A DNA stretch of 64,000 nt from Rhodanobacter sp. C05 (GTDB lineage: Bacteria; Pseudomonadota; Gammaproteobacteria; Xanthomonadales; Rhodanobacteraceae), in the NCBI RefSeq assembly GCF_002001165.1, contig NZ_MUNQ01000009.1, positions 248,001 to 312,000 of the forward strand, read 5' to 3'. Below are positions 55,026 through 63,306 of the stretch, one piece after another. The first letter of the stretch is position 1. Each line of letters starts with the position of its first letter. Made by a program: the position numbers and the translations under genes. The notes below the pieces were generated by a model that worked only from the letters and a program-made list of their open reading frames with translations, did no database searches and was not told where the DNA came from.

Positions 55026-55898
55026 TCAAGGCAGCGGAATGAACTCGTCCTCGTCACCCACCACCTTGCCCCAACGCTGCGCCTGCCAGTCGAGCTTGGC
55101 CTGTTCGATGCGCTCTTTCGTGCTGGCGACGAAGTTCCACCACAGATGGCGCTCACCATCCAGCGGCGCGCCACCGAACAGCAGCAGCTTGCTGGCCGTG
55201 CTTGCGCGCAATGAGGGCGCCGATGGGCCGGCCTGCACGGCCATCTGCTCAGCGGCAAGATCCAGCTCGCCCCAGCGAACCGCACCGTCGACAACGAAGA
55301 CACCACGCTCGAGATGTTCCTGCGGCAACGCCAGTTCGGTGCCGGCGGCCAGCTGCACCTCGAGCAGGAACATCGGGGCGAACACCTTGACTGGCGACTC
55401 CTGTCCATACGCGCTGCCGGCAATCAGCACCGCCTCCATGCCCGGCTGGCGAATCGTCGGCAACGTGGCGCGCTCATGGTGGTGAAACTCCGGGGCGATC
55501 TCGGCATCGGCCTGCGGCAGTGCCACCCAGATCTGCACGCCATGCAGGGCTTGTCCGTCGCTGCGTTCGTCCGGCGGCGTGCGTTCCGAATGCACGATGC
55601 CGCGACCGGCGGTCATCCAGTTCACCTCGCCGGGGCGGATGTCCGCCACGCTGCCGATGCTGTCGCGATGACGGATCGCGCCGTCGAACAGCCAGCTCAC
55701 CGTGGCCAGCCCGATATGCGGATGCGGCCGCACGTCCATGCCGCTGCCGGGCGCAAATGTCGCTGGCCCCATGTGGTCGAAGAACACCAGGGGGCCGACA
55801 TGGCGCGCCTGCAACACCGGCAACATCCGTCGCACGGTGAAGCCATCGCCGAGATCATGCAGGCGCCCTTCGATCAGGGTCGGGTTCGCTTCCATCAT
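55026..55898 (-). CDS. Pirin family protein
   Basis: 290 residues, a bicupin. The N-terminal metal site is in MDVRPHPHIGLATVSWLFDG and HSERTPPDE, as in quercetinase-type pirins; the C-terminal cupin has EHLERGVFVVDG and LLLFGGAPL. Function of bacterial pirins is variable. Upstream on the same strand is an old yellow enzyme, 13 bases before its start. Confidence 0.92.
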   Translation of the reverse strand: MMEANPTLIEGRLHDLGDGFTVRRMLPVLQARHVGPLVFFDHMGPATFAPGSGMDVRPHPHIGLATVSWLFDGAIRHRDSIGSVADIRPGEVNWMTAGRGIVHSERTPPDERSDGQALHGVQIWVALPQADAEIAPEFHHHERATLPTIRQPGMEAVLIAGSAYGQESPVKVFAPMFLLEVQLAAGTELALPQEHLERGVFVVDGAVRWGELDLAAEQMAVQAGPSAPSLRASTASKLLLFGGAPLDGERHLWWNFVASTKERIEQAKLDWQAQRWGKVVGDEDEFIPLP

Positions 55899-55910
55899 GT
55901 TCTCCGTCGC

Positions 55911-56972
55911 TTACCAGGCACGCCGATACTGGATCGGCGCTTCGATTTTTGCATCGAGCTGTTGTGCCGCCCACCGCGGAAAATAGGGGTCGCGCAGGCT
56001 TTCGCGCGCCATCAATACCACGTCGGCTTCGCCGTTGGCGACGATCTCCGCGGCCTGTTCGACTTCGGTGATCAGGCCCACCGCGCCGGTGGCGATGCCG
56101 GCTTCGCGGCGGATGCGCGCGGCAAACGGCACCTGGTAACCGGGCGCCAGCGGAATCGTCACGTGCGGCAGCAGGCCGCCGCTGGAGACGTCGATCAGAT
56201 CGACGCCGAGCGGCTTCACCTGCTGCGCCAGCTGCACGCTTTGTTCAATATCCCAGCCGCCCTCGTCGGCCCAGTCGGTGGCCGAGATGCGCAGCCACAG
56301 CGGCAACCCGGCCGGCCATACCTCGCGCACGGCGGCGATCACTTCGCGCACGAGGCGGCTGCGATTCTCGAAACTGCCGCCGTAGTTGTCACTGCGCTGG
56401 TTGCTCAGCGGCGACAGGAACTGGTGCAGCAGGTAGCCGTGCGCCGCATGCAGCTCGATCAACTGGAAGCCAGCCGCCAGCGCCCGTTGCGCGGCCGCGC
56501 GAAAATCTGCAACCACCGCGCGGATGCCTGCTTCATCCAGCGCCTGCGGCACGTTCCAACCTTTATCGAACGGCAGCGCCGACGGCGCCACGGTCAGCCA
56601 GTCGCCCTGCCCGGCCGGCACCGGGCCATGCCCTTCCCATGGACGCAACGTGCTGGCCTTGCGTCCGGCGTGTGCCAGTTGAATACCGGCGATCGCACCT
56701 TCCGCCTTGATGAAACGGACGATCGGCTGCCACGCAGCCTGCTGGGCCTGATTCCACAGCCCGGTGTCCTGCGGCGAGATGCGTCCCTGCGCCGAGACCG
56801 CGGTAGCCTCGGCGATCACCACCGCCGCACCACCGACGGCACGACTGCCCAGATGCACCATGTGCCAGTCATTCGGCAGGCCATCGATGGCCGAGTACTG
56901 GCACATCGGCGATACCACCAGACGATTGCGCAGGCTGAGGCTGCGCTGGGTGAACGGCTCGAACAGATTCAT
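55911..56972 (-). CDS. Old yellow enzyme (YqjM/NamA-like ene-reductase)
   Basis: 353 residues. FMN-binding TIM barrel: NRLVVSPMCQYSAIDG with the Cys that tunes flavin in YqjM-class enzymes, AHAGRKAST, and the catalytic pair in HAAHGYLLHQFLSPLSNQR. GIEGxxG-like RREAGIATGAVGLI precedes the C-terminal phosphate site (DVVLMARESLRDPYF). Reduces activated C=C bonds with NADPH. It runs directly into the pirin gene. Confidence 0.92.
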   Translation of the reverse strand: MNLFEPFTQRSLSLRNRLVVSPMCQYSAIDGLPNDWHMVHLGSRAVGGAAVVIAEATAVSAQGRISPQDTGLWNQAQQAAWQPIVRFIKAEGAIAGIQLAHAGRKASTLRPWEGHGPVPAGQGDWLTVAPSALPFDKGWNVPQALDEAGIRAVVADFRAAAQRALAAGFQLIELHAAHGYLLHQFLSPLSNQRSDNYGGSFENRSRLVREVIAAVREVWPAGLPLWLRISATDWADEGGWDIEQSVQLAQQVKPLGVDLIDVSSGGLLPHVTIPLAPGYQVPFAARIRREAGIATGAVGLITEVEQAAEIVANGEADVVLMARESLRDPYFPRWAAQQLDAKIEAPIQYRRAW

Positions 56973-57025
56973 CGGGTATTTCCGCGTGGGGTCACGTATC
57001 GATATGCAGGCGGCCTTCTACTGGA

Positions 57026-57964
57026 TCAAGCGGCCGGATGAGTCCGCGCGATCGGCACCGCGTCCTGCGTCGCGATCCAGGCCGCAATGCGCGCCGCGAT
57101 CGGTTCGGGAGTCTTCATCCAGCCGAAATGATCAGCCGGCTTGCCACCCAGATCCGGCGGCGTGATGACCTCCACGCTTCGGTTGGCTCGCGGCATCTTG
57201 CCGAGCAGCCAATCCAGCGAGGCCTGCGGCCCCAGCCAGTCGTCCTGCAGGCGCAGTGCCAATACCGGCAGCGGCGAAGCGGCCAGTTCCTGTTCGAAAT
57301 CCTGTGCCATCCCGGCGGCCGCATAACGACCGGTGCGTCCGCTGCGCGCCCAGTCGGCAATCAGCCGGCGCGCCTCATTGCCGGCGAAACCGATTTGTCG
57401 CCCGGGCAGATACCCCACCAGGGTAGCCAGCCACGGGGCAAGGACATAAGCGATACGGATCAGGCTGCCAAACCGGAAGCGGCGCCAGTACGGCGAGCCC
57501 GTGGCGACCAGCACAAGGCCGGCATGTTCGGCAGGATGCAGGCTGGCATAGACGGAACCCAGCTGGCCGCCCAGGCTGTGGCCACCCAGCCAGCAGGCCG
57601 CCTGCGGCCAGCGCGCGCGCACCGCGGCCAGCGCTGTCGGCAGATCGTCTGCCAGCAGCTCGCGATAACCCCAGTCATCACGCCGGCCGGCGCGCCGGTT
57701 GCTGGAACCGATACCGCGCCATTCGTGCACGACCACCGCCACTCCCCGCGCAGCCAGCGCCTCGGCCAGCGGCAGATAGTGCCTGGCCGGCATGCCCATT
57801 GCCGGCAGCCAGTACAGCAGCTGGTGCCACGCGCCGGCAGGATGGACACAGAGCAATTCGAAGCGTGACCCATCATCAACCGAAACCGGAATGACTGTCT
57901 GCCCGGTTGGTGTAACTGCCGCCGGCATCGGGGTGGGCGCGGGGCCGTGGGAAGGATCGGACAT
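57026..57964 (-). CDS. Alpha/beta hydrolase
   Basis: 312 residues. GHSLGGQLGSVYAS is the nucleophile elbow; the oxyanion region VVVHEWRGIGSSNR precedes it. Near the C-terminus PPDLGGKPADHFGWMK may hold the catalytic His. No signal peptide. The N-terminus (GPAPTPMPAAVTPTGQT) is Pro/Ala-rich and disordered. It stands 53 bases before the OYE gene on the same strand; substrate unknown. Confidence 0.83.
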   Translation of the reverse strand: MSDPSHGPAPTPMPAAVTPTGQTVIPVSVDDGSRFELLCVHPAGAWHQLLYWLPAMGMPARHYLPLAEALAARGVAVVVHEWRGIGSSNRRAGRRDDWGYRELLADDLPTALAAVRARWPQAACWLGGHSLGGQLGSVYASLHPAEHAGLVLVATGSPYWRRFRFGSLIRIAYVLAPWLATLVGYLPGRQIGFAGNEARRLIADWARSGRTGRYAAAGMAQDFEQELAASPLPVLALRLQDDWLGPQASLDWLLGKMPRANRSVEVITPPDLGGKPADHFGWMKTPEPIAARIAAWIATQDAVPIARTHPAA

Positions 57965-57997
57965 CCCGACAGGCTAGCGAATTGTCGCGTCCACGAC

Positions 57998-58027
57998 AAA
58001 AAAGAGGCCGGCTTGCGCCGGCCTCTT
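57998..58027 (-). terminator. Terminator of the first cold-shock gene
   Basis: On the minus strand AAGAGGCCGGC-GCAA-GCCGGCCTCTT (58027-58002) is a perfect 11-bp stem with a 4-base loop, followed by a T run (57998-58003). It lies 20 bases after the csp stop. Confidence 0.9.
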
Positions 58028-58046
58028 CGAGACATAAACGCCGTTA

Positions 58047-58256
58047 TCAGGCCGGCGTGACGTCTTCAGCCTGCAAGCCCTTCTGGCCATCGACGACCTT
58101 GAAGCTCACTTTCTGCCCTTCCTGCAGGCTCTTGAATCCCGTGCCGCTGATGGCGCGGAAATGTACAAACACGTCAGGGCCATTTTCCCGGCTGATGAAG
58201 CCGAAACCCTTGGCGTCGTTGAACCACTTGACGGTACCTACTTCACGATCCGACAT
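58047..58256 (-). CDS. Cold-shock domain protein (copy 1)
   Basis: 69 residues: RNP1 KGFGFI and RNP2 VFVHF on an OB fold ([16 protein letters not shown]). Binds single-stranded nucleic acids and melts RNA structure. The A and B copies here are about 85% identical. It carries its own terminator. Which of the two is cold-induced cannot be told; no standard cold-box was recognised upstream. Confidence 0.95.
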   Translation of the reverse strand: MSDREVGTVKWFNDAKGFGFISRENGPDVFVHFRAISGTGFKSLQEGQKVSFKVVDGQKGLQAEDVTPA

Positions 58257-58472
58257 GACTCACTCCGATCCATTCCAGACGCTGACACAAGCCGGCCCCA
58301 ACGAGCCGACGGCTTACTGAGCTTGCCGGAATCATCGGGTGTAACGATAGGGATTCAGGAAACCCCATACCGGGCACGCACGTGGCCGAGCAGACGCAGT
58401 GCCCTTAGCATAACGGATTTCCGGCTTACAAGTGATTTGTCAAGCGGATTCTCACGGCCATTATCCGGGCAG

Positions 58473-58503
58473 GGGAAAACCGGGCATCGCTGCCCGGTTT
58501 CCC
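58473..58503 (-). terminator. Terminator of the second cold-shock gene
   Basis: On the minus strand GGGAAACCGGGCA-GCGA-TGCCCGGTTTTCCC forms a stem with one bulged base; the T stretch is short and lies within the 3' arm. It follows the second csp stop by about 18 bases. Confidence 0.75.
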
Positions 58504-58520
58504 TTACATCCGAAAGGTAA

Positions 58521-58730
58521 TCAGGCCGGGGTCACTTCATCGGCCTGCAGGCCCTTCTGACCCTGCACTACCTTGAAAGAGACCTGCTGGCCTTCCTGCA
58601 GGCTCTTGAAGCCCGCACCCGCGATCGCGCGGAAATGCACAAAAACATCCGGACCATTGTCACGGGCAATAAAACCAAAGCCTTTGGCGTCGTTGAACCA
58701 CTTGACGGTACCGACCTGACGATCTGACAT
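58521..58730 (-). CDS. Cold-shock domain protein (copy 2)
   Basis: 69 residues, [20 protein letters not shown], with RNP1/RNP2 as in copy 1. Differences are few (e.g. FIARDNG for FISRENG, AIAGAG for AISGTG, VQGQ for VDGQ). Start at 58730; the three residues MIY upstream in frame are less likely. Tandem duplicate of the gene at 58047 with an intervening terminator, so each has its own promoter. Confidence 0.95.
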   Translation of the reverse strand: MSDRQVGTVKWFNDAKGFGFIARDNGPDVFVHFRAIAGAGFKSLQEGQQVSFKVVQGQKGLQADEVTPA

Positions 58731-59084
58731 GTAAATCACTCCATTGGGTTTAAAGACTCGACCAGCACACTGCGGCAGGCCGGCTTACTGGTGTGCAAGG
58801 AAACAACCCTAGGGTGAACGATGAGGCAGATCGCGGATCGGCTGCATCGGGCCACAGACTCTGCTGACCCCGGCAAACACAGTGGTCAAATCATAACGGC
58901 AGAATTGGGCCGATGCGAGATTGCGCGGTGCAGTACAAAATGAAATCGTTTTCAGCAAATTGGTCCAAAAGATGACAAATTTCAGATTTTCTTTACCTCG
59001 AACCGAGTCTAGTGTGACTCTGCTAACCGATAACCGCCGGATCGTTTTGTACCCGGCAATATCAACCATTGAGGAGCACCGAGC
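58731..59084. other. Leader/promoter region between csp copy 2 and a lipoprotein gene
   Basis: About 350 bases, divergent promoters. AT-rich around 58930-59000 (GATGACAAATTTCAGATTTT) compared with the surroundings. The cold-shock gene on the minus strand probably has a long 5' leader here. No gene or hairpin seen. Confidence 0.4.
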
Positions 59085-59543
59085 ATGTCCATCCTGCCTC
59101 GCCTGAGTCTGACGTGCGTTATCGCTGGTCTGTTGCTGGCCGGTTGCGCCCACCAACCCAAAACCCAAACCCCGCCGAACGCTGAAACTTCATCCGCAAC
59201 AGCCTCGACCGGGCCCGCTACCCTGCATGCGCATCGCCCAGCGACCGCCAACGGCCACATCACCGTCCAGAATGTCGACCTGCCCGACCACACCGGCATT
59301 CCGGCCTGCGACGATTATCTGTCCAGCTATATGGCCTGCCACCGCGCAGCGGCCATTTTCCCGCCAGATCAATTGGCATACCGCTACCAGCAGATGCGTA
59401 CCAACCTGCTGATCGACTCGGAAAACCCGGATATTCGCCCGCAGCTGGCAGCCCGCTGCAACTCGCTGGCCAGCACGTTGCGCGATGCCCTGCATGGCAA
59501 ATCATGCGCAGCGAATCCAGCCCCCGCGAGCAGCACGCCGTAG
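59085..59543 (+). CDS. Unknown lipoprotein
   Basis: 152 residues. Lipobox LLAGC with C21; then a Thr/Ala/Pro-rich linker (to about residue 58) and a compact domain with four cysteines (IPACDDYLSSYMACHRAAAI, RCNSLAST, GKSCAANP). The ATG follows GAGGAGCACCGAGC. The cysteine spacing and location suggest disulphides. It resembles small uncharacterised Xanthomonadales proteins; function unknown. Confidence 0.75.
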   Translation: MSILPRLSLTCVIAGLLLAGCAHQPKTQTPPNAETSSATASTGPATLHAHRPATANGHITVQNVDLPDHTGIPACDDYLSSYMACHRAAAIFPPDQLAYRYQQMRTNLLIDSENPDIRPQLAARCNSLASTLRDALHGKSCAANPAPASSTP

Positions 59544-59554
59544 ATAACCCTGGC

Positions 59555-60799
59555 TTATATTCCGGCGCGCCAGGCTGCCCGCAACATCTTCGCCAAAGTC
59601 ACAGGTTGCGTACGGCCCAGCCTGACTTCAGGTGTTCCGTGCCAGCGCGCCGTAACCATGATCGCCGTGGCCACTGCCTGCACCAATCCGGTATCGGGCA
59701 CCACGTCCGGCTCCAGAAAAAGCGCCTTGACCTCGAACACACCTTCGCTGCGATGTGCCTTGGCATCCAGCCGGCCAATCAGTCGACCGCGATGCAGGAT
59801 CGGCAGCACGAAGTAACCGTAGCGCCGCCGTGCGGCCGGCGTGTAGCACTCGATGGTGTACTCGAAACCGAACATCGCCAGGGCCCGTGCCCGGTCCCAC
59901 ACCAGCGGATCGAATGGCGACAGCAGCACGGTGTGGGTAGCGCGCAGGCGACCCCGCCGTGCCCGCTCCAGGACTTCGGCATGATCCCGGTGCACGTAAC
60001 CCGGCACCTTCCAGTCCTGTACCGGCACGCTCAACAGGTCACCACGAGCCAGCAGCGGCGCCAGTTCCCGCTCGGTCACCGCGGGTTTCAGCCGGTAGTA
60101 GTCGGCGATCCAGCCAGCCTGAGTCACACCCAGTGCACGCACACTGTCGAGGATGAAGCGTTGCCGCAGATCTGCCGCGGAGAGAGTTGCGGCGGCGGTG
60201 TCGAACGATGGATCGAGCCGGGCCAGCACGTTCGCGGCCAGATCGTATACGCGCTGAAAATTTTCGCGGCGCGCCACCATCAATTCGCCCAGTGCAAACC
60301 AGGCTTCCAGCCAGCGCTTTTCGGGTTTCCATGACCACCAGCCCGGCGTGGCTGCACCGCTGCCTTCCTGGCGCACGAAATCCGCCGCGCGCACCGGCCC
60401 GGAAACGCGAATGCCGTCCAGCAGCGCATCCATTTCCGTACGTTGTTCGCGATGCATGCGCTCGGCATGCCGCTGCGCCCAGTGATTCCCGCGCTGCCCC
60501 AGCCAGCCACGATGCAGGCTGACGTCGGTCGCACTCACGAAGCACGCCTCATGCGCCCAGCACTCAGCCAGCTGCCCTTGTGCCAGTGCCTCGTCCAGCC
60601 ATCCCAGCGGATAAGCGCCGAGGCGTGCGTGCAGCACCAGGTAAGGGCTGCGCGCGACCACATGGATGGTGTCGATCTGCAGCAGGCGCATGCGCTCGAT
60701 CGTCGCCACCACGTCACTGCGTCGCGGTCGGCGACGCAACGGCTGCAACAGGCCCTGCGCCGACAATTGCAGCAGGCGTGCCTGCACCATGCTCAACAT
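59555..60799 (-). CDS. ycaQ: YcaQ-like DNA glycosylase (HTH_42 family)
   Basis: 414 residues. Winged-helix YcaQ/AlkX architecture; the catalytic Q-x-D motif is visible in MRLLQIDTIHVVARS. In E. coli the enzyme unhooks interstrand DNA crosslinks. It also has GYFVLPILHRGRLIGRLDAK and the C-terminal VALG-like RTQPVTLAKMLRAAW. The ATG at 60799 is chosen; a GTG at 60832 adds eleven residues. Confidence 0.88.
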   Translation of the reverse strand: MLSMVQARLLQLSAQGLLQPLRRRPRRSDVVATIERMRLLQIDTIHVVARSPYLVLHARLGAYPLGWLDEALAQGQLAECWAHEACFVSATDVSLHRGWLGQRGNHWAQRHAERMHREQRTEMDALLDGIRVSGPVRAADFVRQEGSGAATPGWWSWKPEKRWLEAWFALGELMVARRENFQRVYDLAANVLARLDPSFDTAAATLSAADLRQRFILDSVRALGVTQAGWIADYYRLKPAVTERELAPLLARGDLLSVPVQDWKVPGYVHRDHAEVLERARRGRLRATHTVLLSPFDPLVWDRARALAMFGFEYTIECYTPAARRRYGYFVLPILHRGRLIGRLDAKAHRSEGVFEVKALFLEPDVVPDTGLVQAVATAIMVTARWHGTPEVRLGRTQPVTLAKMLRAAWRAGI

Positions 60800-60996
60800 G
60801 CGGCGTTTACCTGAAGCTGCGTGCAACGACACGGCAGCTTCACGCGATCATGACCAAGATATTGAGCCGGCATTTACAAAATCCCTGTTAGCGTCATCCC
60901 GAGTCCGGCAACCGACAGCGGAAATTTCCGTACTGAATCGGCGACGGATGTCTTCACCCACTTTTCTTGCAAGTATTCTGGCATGGAGTATCGACG

Positions 60997-61368
60997 ATGA
61001 AATCTCACAAGCCACTTCTATCCGCCCTTACCGCCGCTGGGCTGTTGTTCGCCGGCACGCTGATGGCACAGGACGCACCACCACCACCGCCTCCGCCGCC
61101 TCCTGCGCCGATGTCCAGTCCTGCACCGGCAGAGAGAGCAGCCTACCCGACACCACAAGGCCAGCTCGTCGTGCATAGCGCACCGGCACCCGCACCCACA
61201 ATCGATCCCGCGCCTTCATTTGAACAATTGTCCGGAGGCGGCAAATGGATCAGCGAAGATCAGGCAGCCGCCTATCCACCGCTGGCCAATGACTTCCTCA
61301 ATGCAAGCCACAACGGCAAACACGTCAGCAAGGCCCAGTACGACGAGTGGGTCAAGCAGCTCCAGTAA
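60997..61368 (+). CDS. Proline-rich periplasmic protein with a calcium-hand-like tail
   Basis: 123 residues. Signal peptide ends near residue 25 (LMAQ), a stretch of nine prolines (29-37) follows, then a spacer and a compact C-terminal part FLNASHNGKHVSKAQYDEWVKQL. The pattern D-x-N-x-D is only weakly matched (NDFLNASHNGKHVSKAQYDEW), so an EF-hand-like fold is uncertain. GGAGTATCGACG precedes the ATG. Function unknown. Confidence 0.7.
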   Translation: MKSHKPLLSALTAAGLLFAGTLMAQDAPPPPPPPPPAPMSSPAPAERAAYPTPQGQLVVHSAPAPAPTIDPAPSFEQLSGGGKWISEDQAAAYPPLANDFLNASHNGKHVSKAQYDEWVKQLQ

Positions 61369-61520
61369 GCAGTCACTTCCGTACCAAGCCGGTCACCGTA
61401 GAGGTGGCCGGCTTTCTTTGGCCAGACAGGCACTCTCGCGCCGGATATCCTCGACACACCCACGGTCGGGAATCCCGAATTGATCGATCTTGCATGGTTC
61501 TGGTCTGGAGCATTCGCTCG

Positions 61521-62615
61521 ATGAAGCCTCGTCATCTTGTCGTGCCGCTGGTGTGGGCAGCCAGCCTGTTTGCCACACCAAGCCATGCACAGAATCCGGA
61601 TCCGACCGACATCCGCGCGTGCACGGCGATCGAGAGCGACTCGCAGCGGCTGGCCTGTTACGACCACGCGACGGGTCGCGTGAACCTGCCCGCCGCACAG
61701 AAGCGGGTTGACCGGGAAACCACCTCGCTGAGCATCTTCGGTCGCGAACATACCGGCACGTCGACTACGGCGGCACAGGGCAACCATGAGGTGGCAAAAC
61801 CACTGTCCCTGCTCGACAGCCGCTGGGAACTGTCACCGGAGAGCAAGCTCGGCACCTTCAACGTGCGCGGCTACAAACCGGTCTATGTCATGCCGGCATT
61901 CGCCACCAGCAATCAGAACGACGAGCCGCACAGTCCCAACCCGGTCAACACGGTGACTTCGCCGCAGTCACTGGACAATGTCGAGACGAAGTTCCAGCTC
62001 AGTCTGAAGACCAAGGTCTGGCAGGGCGTGTTCGGCGATGCCGGCGACCTCTGGGTGGCTTATACGCAGGACTCGCACTGGCAGCTCTACAACTCCCAGG
62101 CCTCGCGCCCATTCCGCGAAACCAACTACGAGCCCGAAGCCATCCTGATGTTCAACACCCACTACGAAGTGTTCGGATGGGATGGGCGGCTGCTGGGCAT
62201 CGGTGTGGATCATCAGTCCAACGGCCAATCCGATCCGCTCTCGCGCAGCTGGAATCGGGTGATGGCGGATATCGGCTTCGAACGTGATGGCTGGACCGTG
62301 ATGCTGCGTCCGTGGTGGCGCATCCCGGAGTCACGCGCCGACGACAACAATCCCGATATCAGCAATTACATGGGTCGCGGCGACATGCAGATCATCCATG
62401 AGTGGAATGGCCAGGAGTTCGGGCTGATGCTGCGCCATTCGCTGCGTGGTGGCAGCGAAAGTCATGGCGCCGCCCAGTTCACCTGGAGCTTCCCGTTGAT
62501 CGGCAACATGCGCGGTTACATGGAAGCCTTCAAGGGCTACGGCGAAAGCATGATCGACTACAACCACAACGCCACTTACCTCGGCGTCGGCATTTCGCTG
62601 CTGGACTGGTATTGA
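61521..62615 (+). CDS. pldA: Outer-membrane phospholipase A
   Basis: 364 residues. Signal peptide ends near residue 24 (PSHAQ). After a ~90-residue N-terminal insert (DIRACTAIESDSQRLACYDH, a pattern seen in proteobacterial envelope proteins), the OMPLA barrel begins: GVDHQSNGQSDPLSRSWNR holds the catalytic His-x-Ser pair; ends LGVGISLLDWY. It hydrolyses acyl chains of misplaced phospholipids in the outer membrane. The frame is open to 61347 upstream, but this overlaps the preceding gene. Confidence 0.9.
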   Translation: MKPRHLVVPLVWAASLFATPSHAQNPDPTDIRACTAIESDSQRLACYDHATGRVNLPAAQKRVDRETTSLSIFGREHTGTSTTAAQGNHEVAKPLSLLDSRWELSPESKLGTFNVRGYKPVYVMPAFATSNQNDEPHSPNPVNTVTSPQSLDNVETKFQLSLKTKVWQGVFGDAGDLWVAYTQDSHWQLYNSQASRPFRETNYEPEAILMFNTHYEVFGWDGRLLGIGVDHQSNGQSDPLSRSWNRVMADIGFERDGWTVMLRPWWRIPESRADDNNPDISNYMGRGDMQIIHEWNGQEFGLMLRHSLRGGSESHGAAQFTWSFPLIGNMRGYMEAFKGYGESMIDYNHNATYLGVGISLLDWY

Positions 62616-62628
62616 GCTCAGCGCAAAA

Positions 62629-62667
62629 GACAAAGGCCCGTTGACTTGCGGTCAGCGGGCCTTTGTC
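62629..62667. terminator. Bidirectional terminator between pldA and slyD
   Basis: GACAAAGGCCCGTTGAC (62629-62645) pairs with GTCAGCGGGCCTTTGTC (62651-62667) with one mismatch and a 5-base loop. A's before and T's in both arms allow termination from each side. The two genes converge on it. Confidence 0.85.
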
Positions 62668-62704
62668 ATCGCCTGCACGCGGCCACGCCGCGGAAACGAA
62701 ACGA

Positions 62705-63187
62705 TCAGTGGTGATGACCACCAGCGCCGTGCACGTGACCGTGCGCCAGCTCCTCTTCACTCGCCGCGCGCACGTCGGTCACTTCGATCGCAAAATGCAG
62801 GGTCTTGCCGGCCAGCGGATGGTTGCCGTCGATGAACACCTTGCCGTCCTCGACCTTGGTCACGGTGACGTTGATCTCGCCCTGTGGACCGCGCCCCTGG
62901 AACTGCATGCCTGGCTGGATGTCGTCGACACCCTGGAACGCCTCCCGCGGCACTTCCTGCATCAGCTCGGCGTGATGCACGCCGTAACCCTCTTCCGGCG
63001 CCACATCGGCGATGAACTTGTCACCGACAGCGCGGCCTTCCATCTGCTTTTCCAGGCCCGGCACGATATGACCGCTGCCATGCAGGTAGGTCAGTGGTTC
63101 GCGACCTTCGGAGCTGTCGATGACCTGACCCTGGTCGTCGGTCAGCGTGTAGTGGAAGGCGGCAACGGAGTTCTGGGCAATCTGCAT
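62705..63187 (-). CDS. slyD: FKBP-type prolyl isomerase, SlyD-like
   Basis: 160 residues. FKBP domain interrupted by an insert-in-flap (LPREAFQGVDDIQPGMQFQG), as in SlyD; GSGHIVPGLEKQMEGRAVGD is the core loop. The His-rich tail (EELAHGHVHGAGGHHH) binds metals and in E. coli supplies nickel to hydrogenase; here no hydrogenase is present in the window. Stops a few bases from the terminator shared with pldA. Confidence 0.9.
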   Translation of the reverse strand: MQIAQNSVAAFHYTLTDDQGQVIDSSEGREPLTYLHGSGHIVPGLEKQMEGRAVGDKFIADVAPEEGYGVHHAELMQEVPREAFQGVDDIQPGMQFQGRGPQGEINVTVTKVEDGKVFIDGNHPLAGKTLHFAIEVTDVRAASEEELAHGHVHGAGGHHH

Positions 63188-63306
63188 GTAAGTCTCACGA
63201 ATAGGTTCAAGTCCGCCGGCCAGATGCCGACACGAGCGCACAAGGTTACCAGAACCGCACAACAGGCCCGGCTGCACGGGCTGGCCGGATTGGCGATACT
63301 GTGGCC

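Noticed and set aside
55314..57041. Plus-strand frame of 575 codons across pirin and OYE genes
   Set aside because: Antisense shadow of two clear minus-strand genes.
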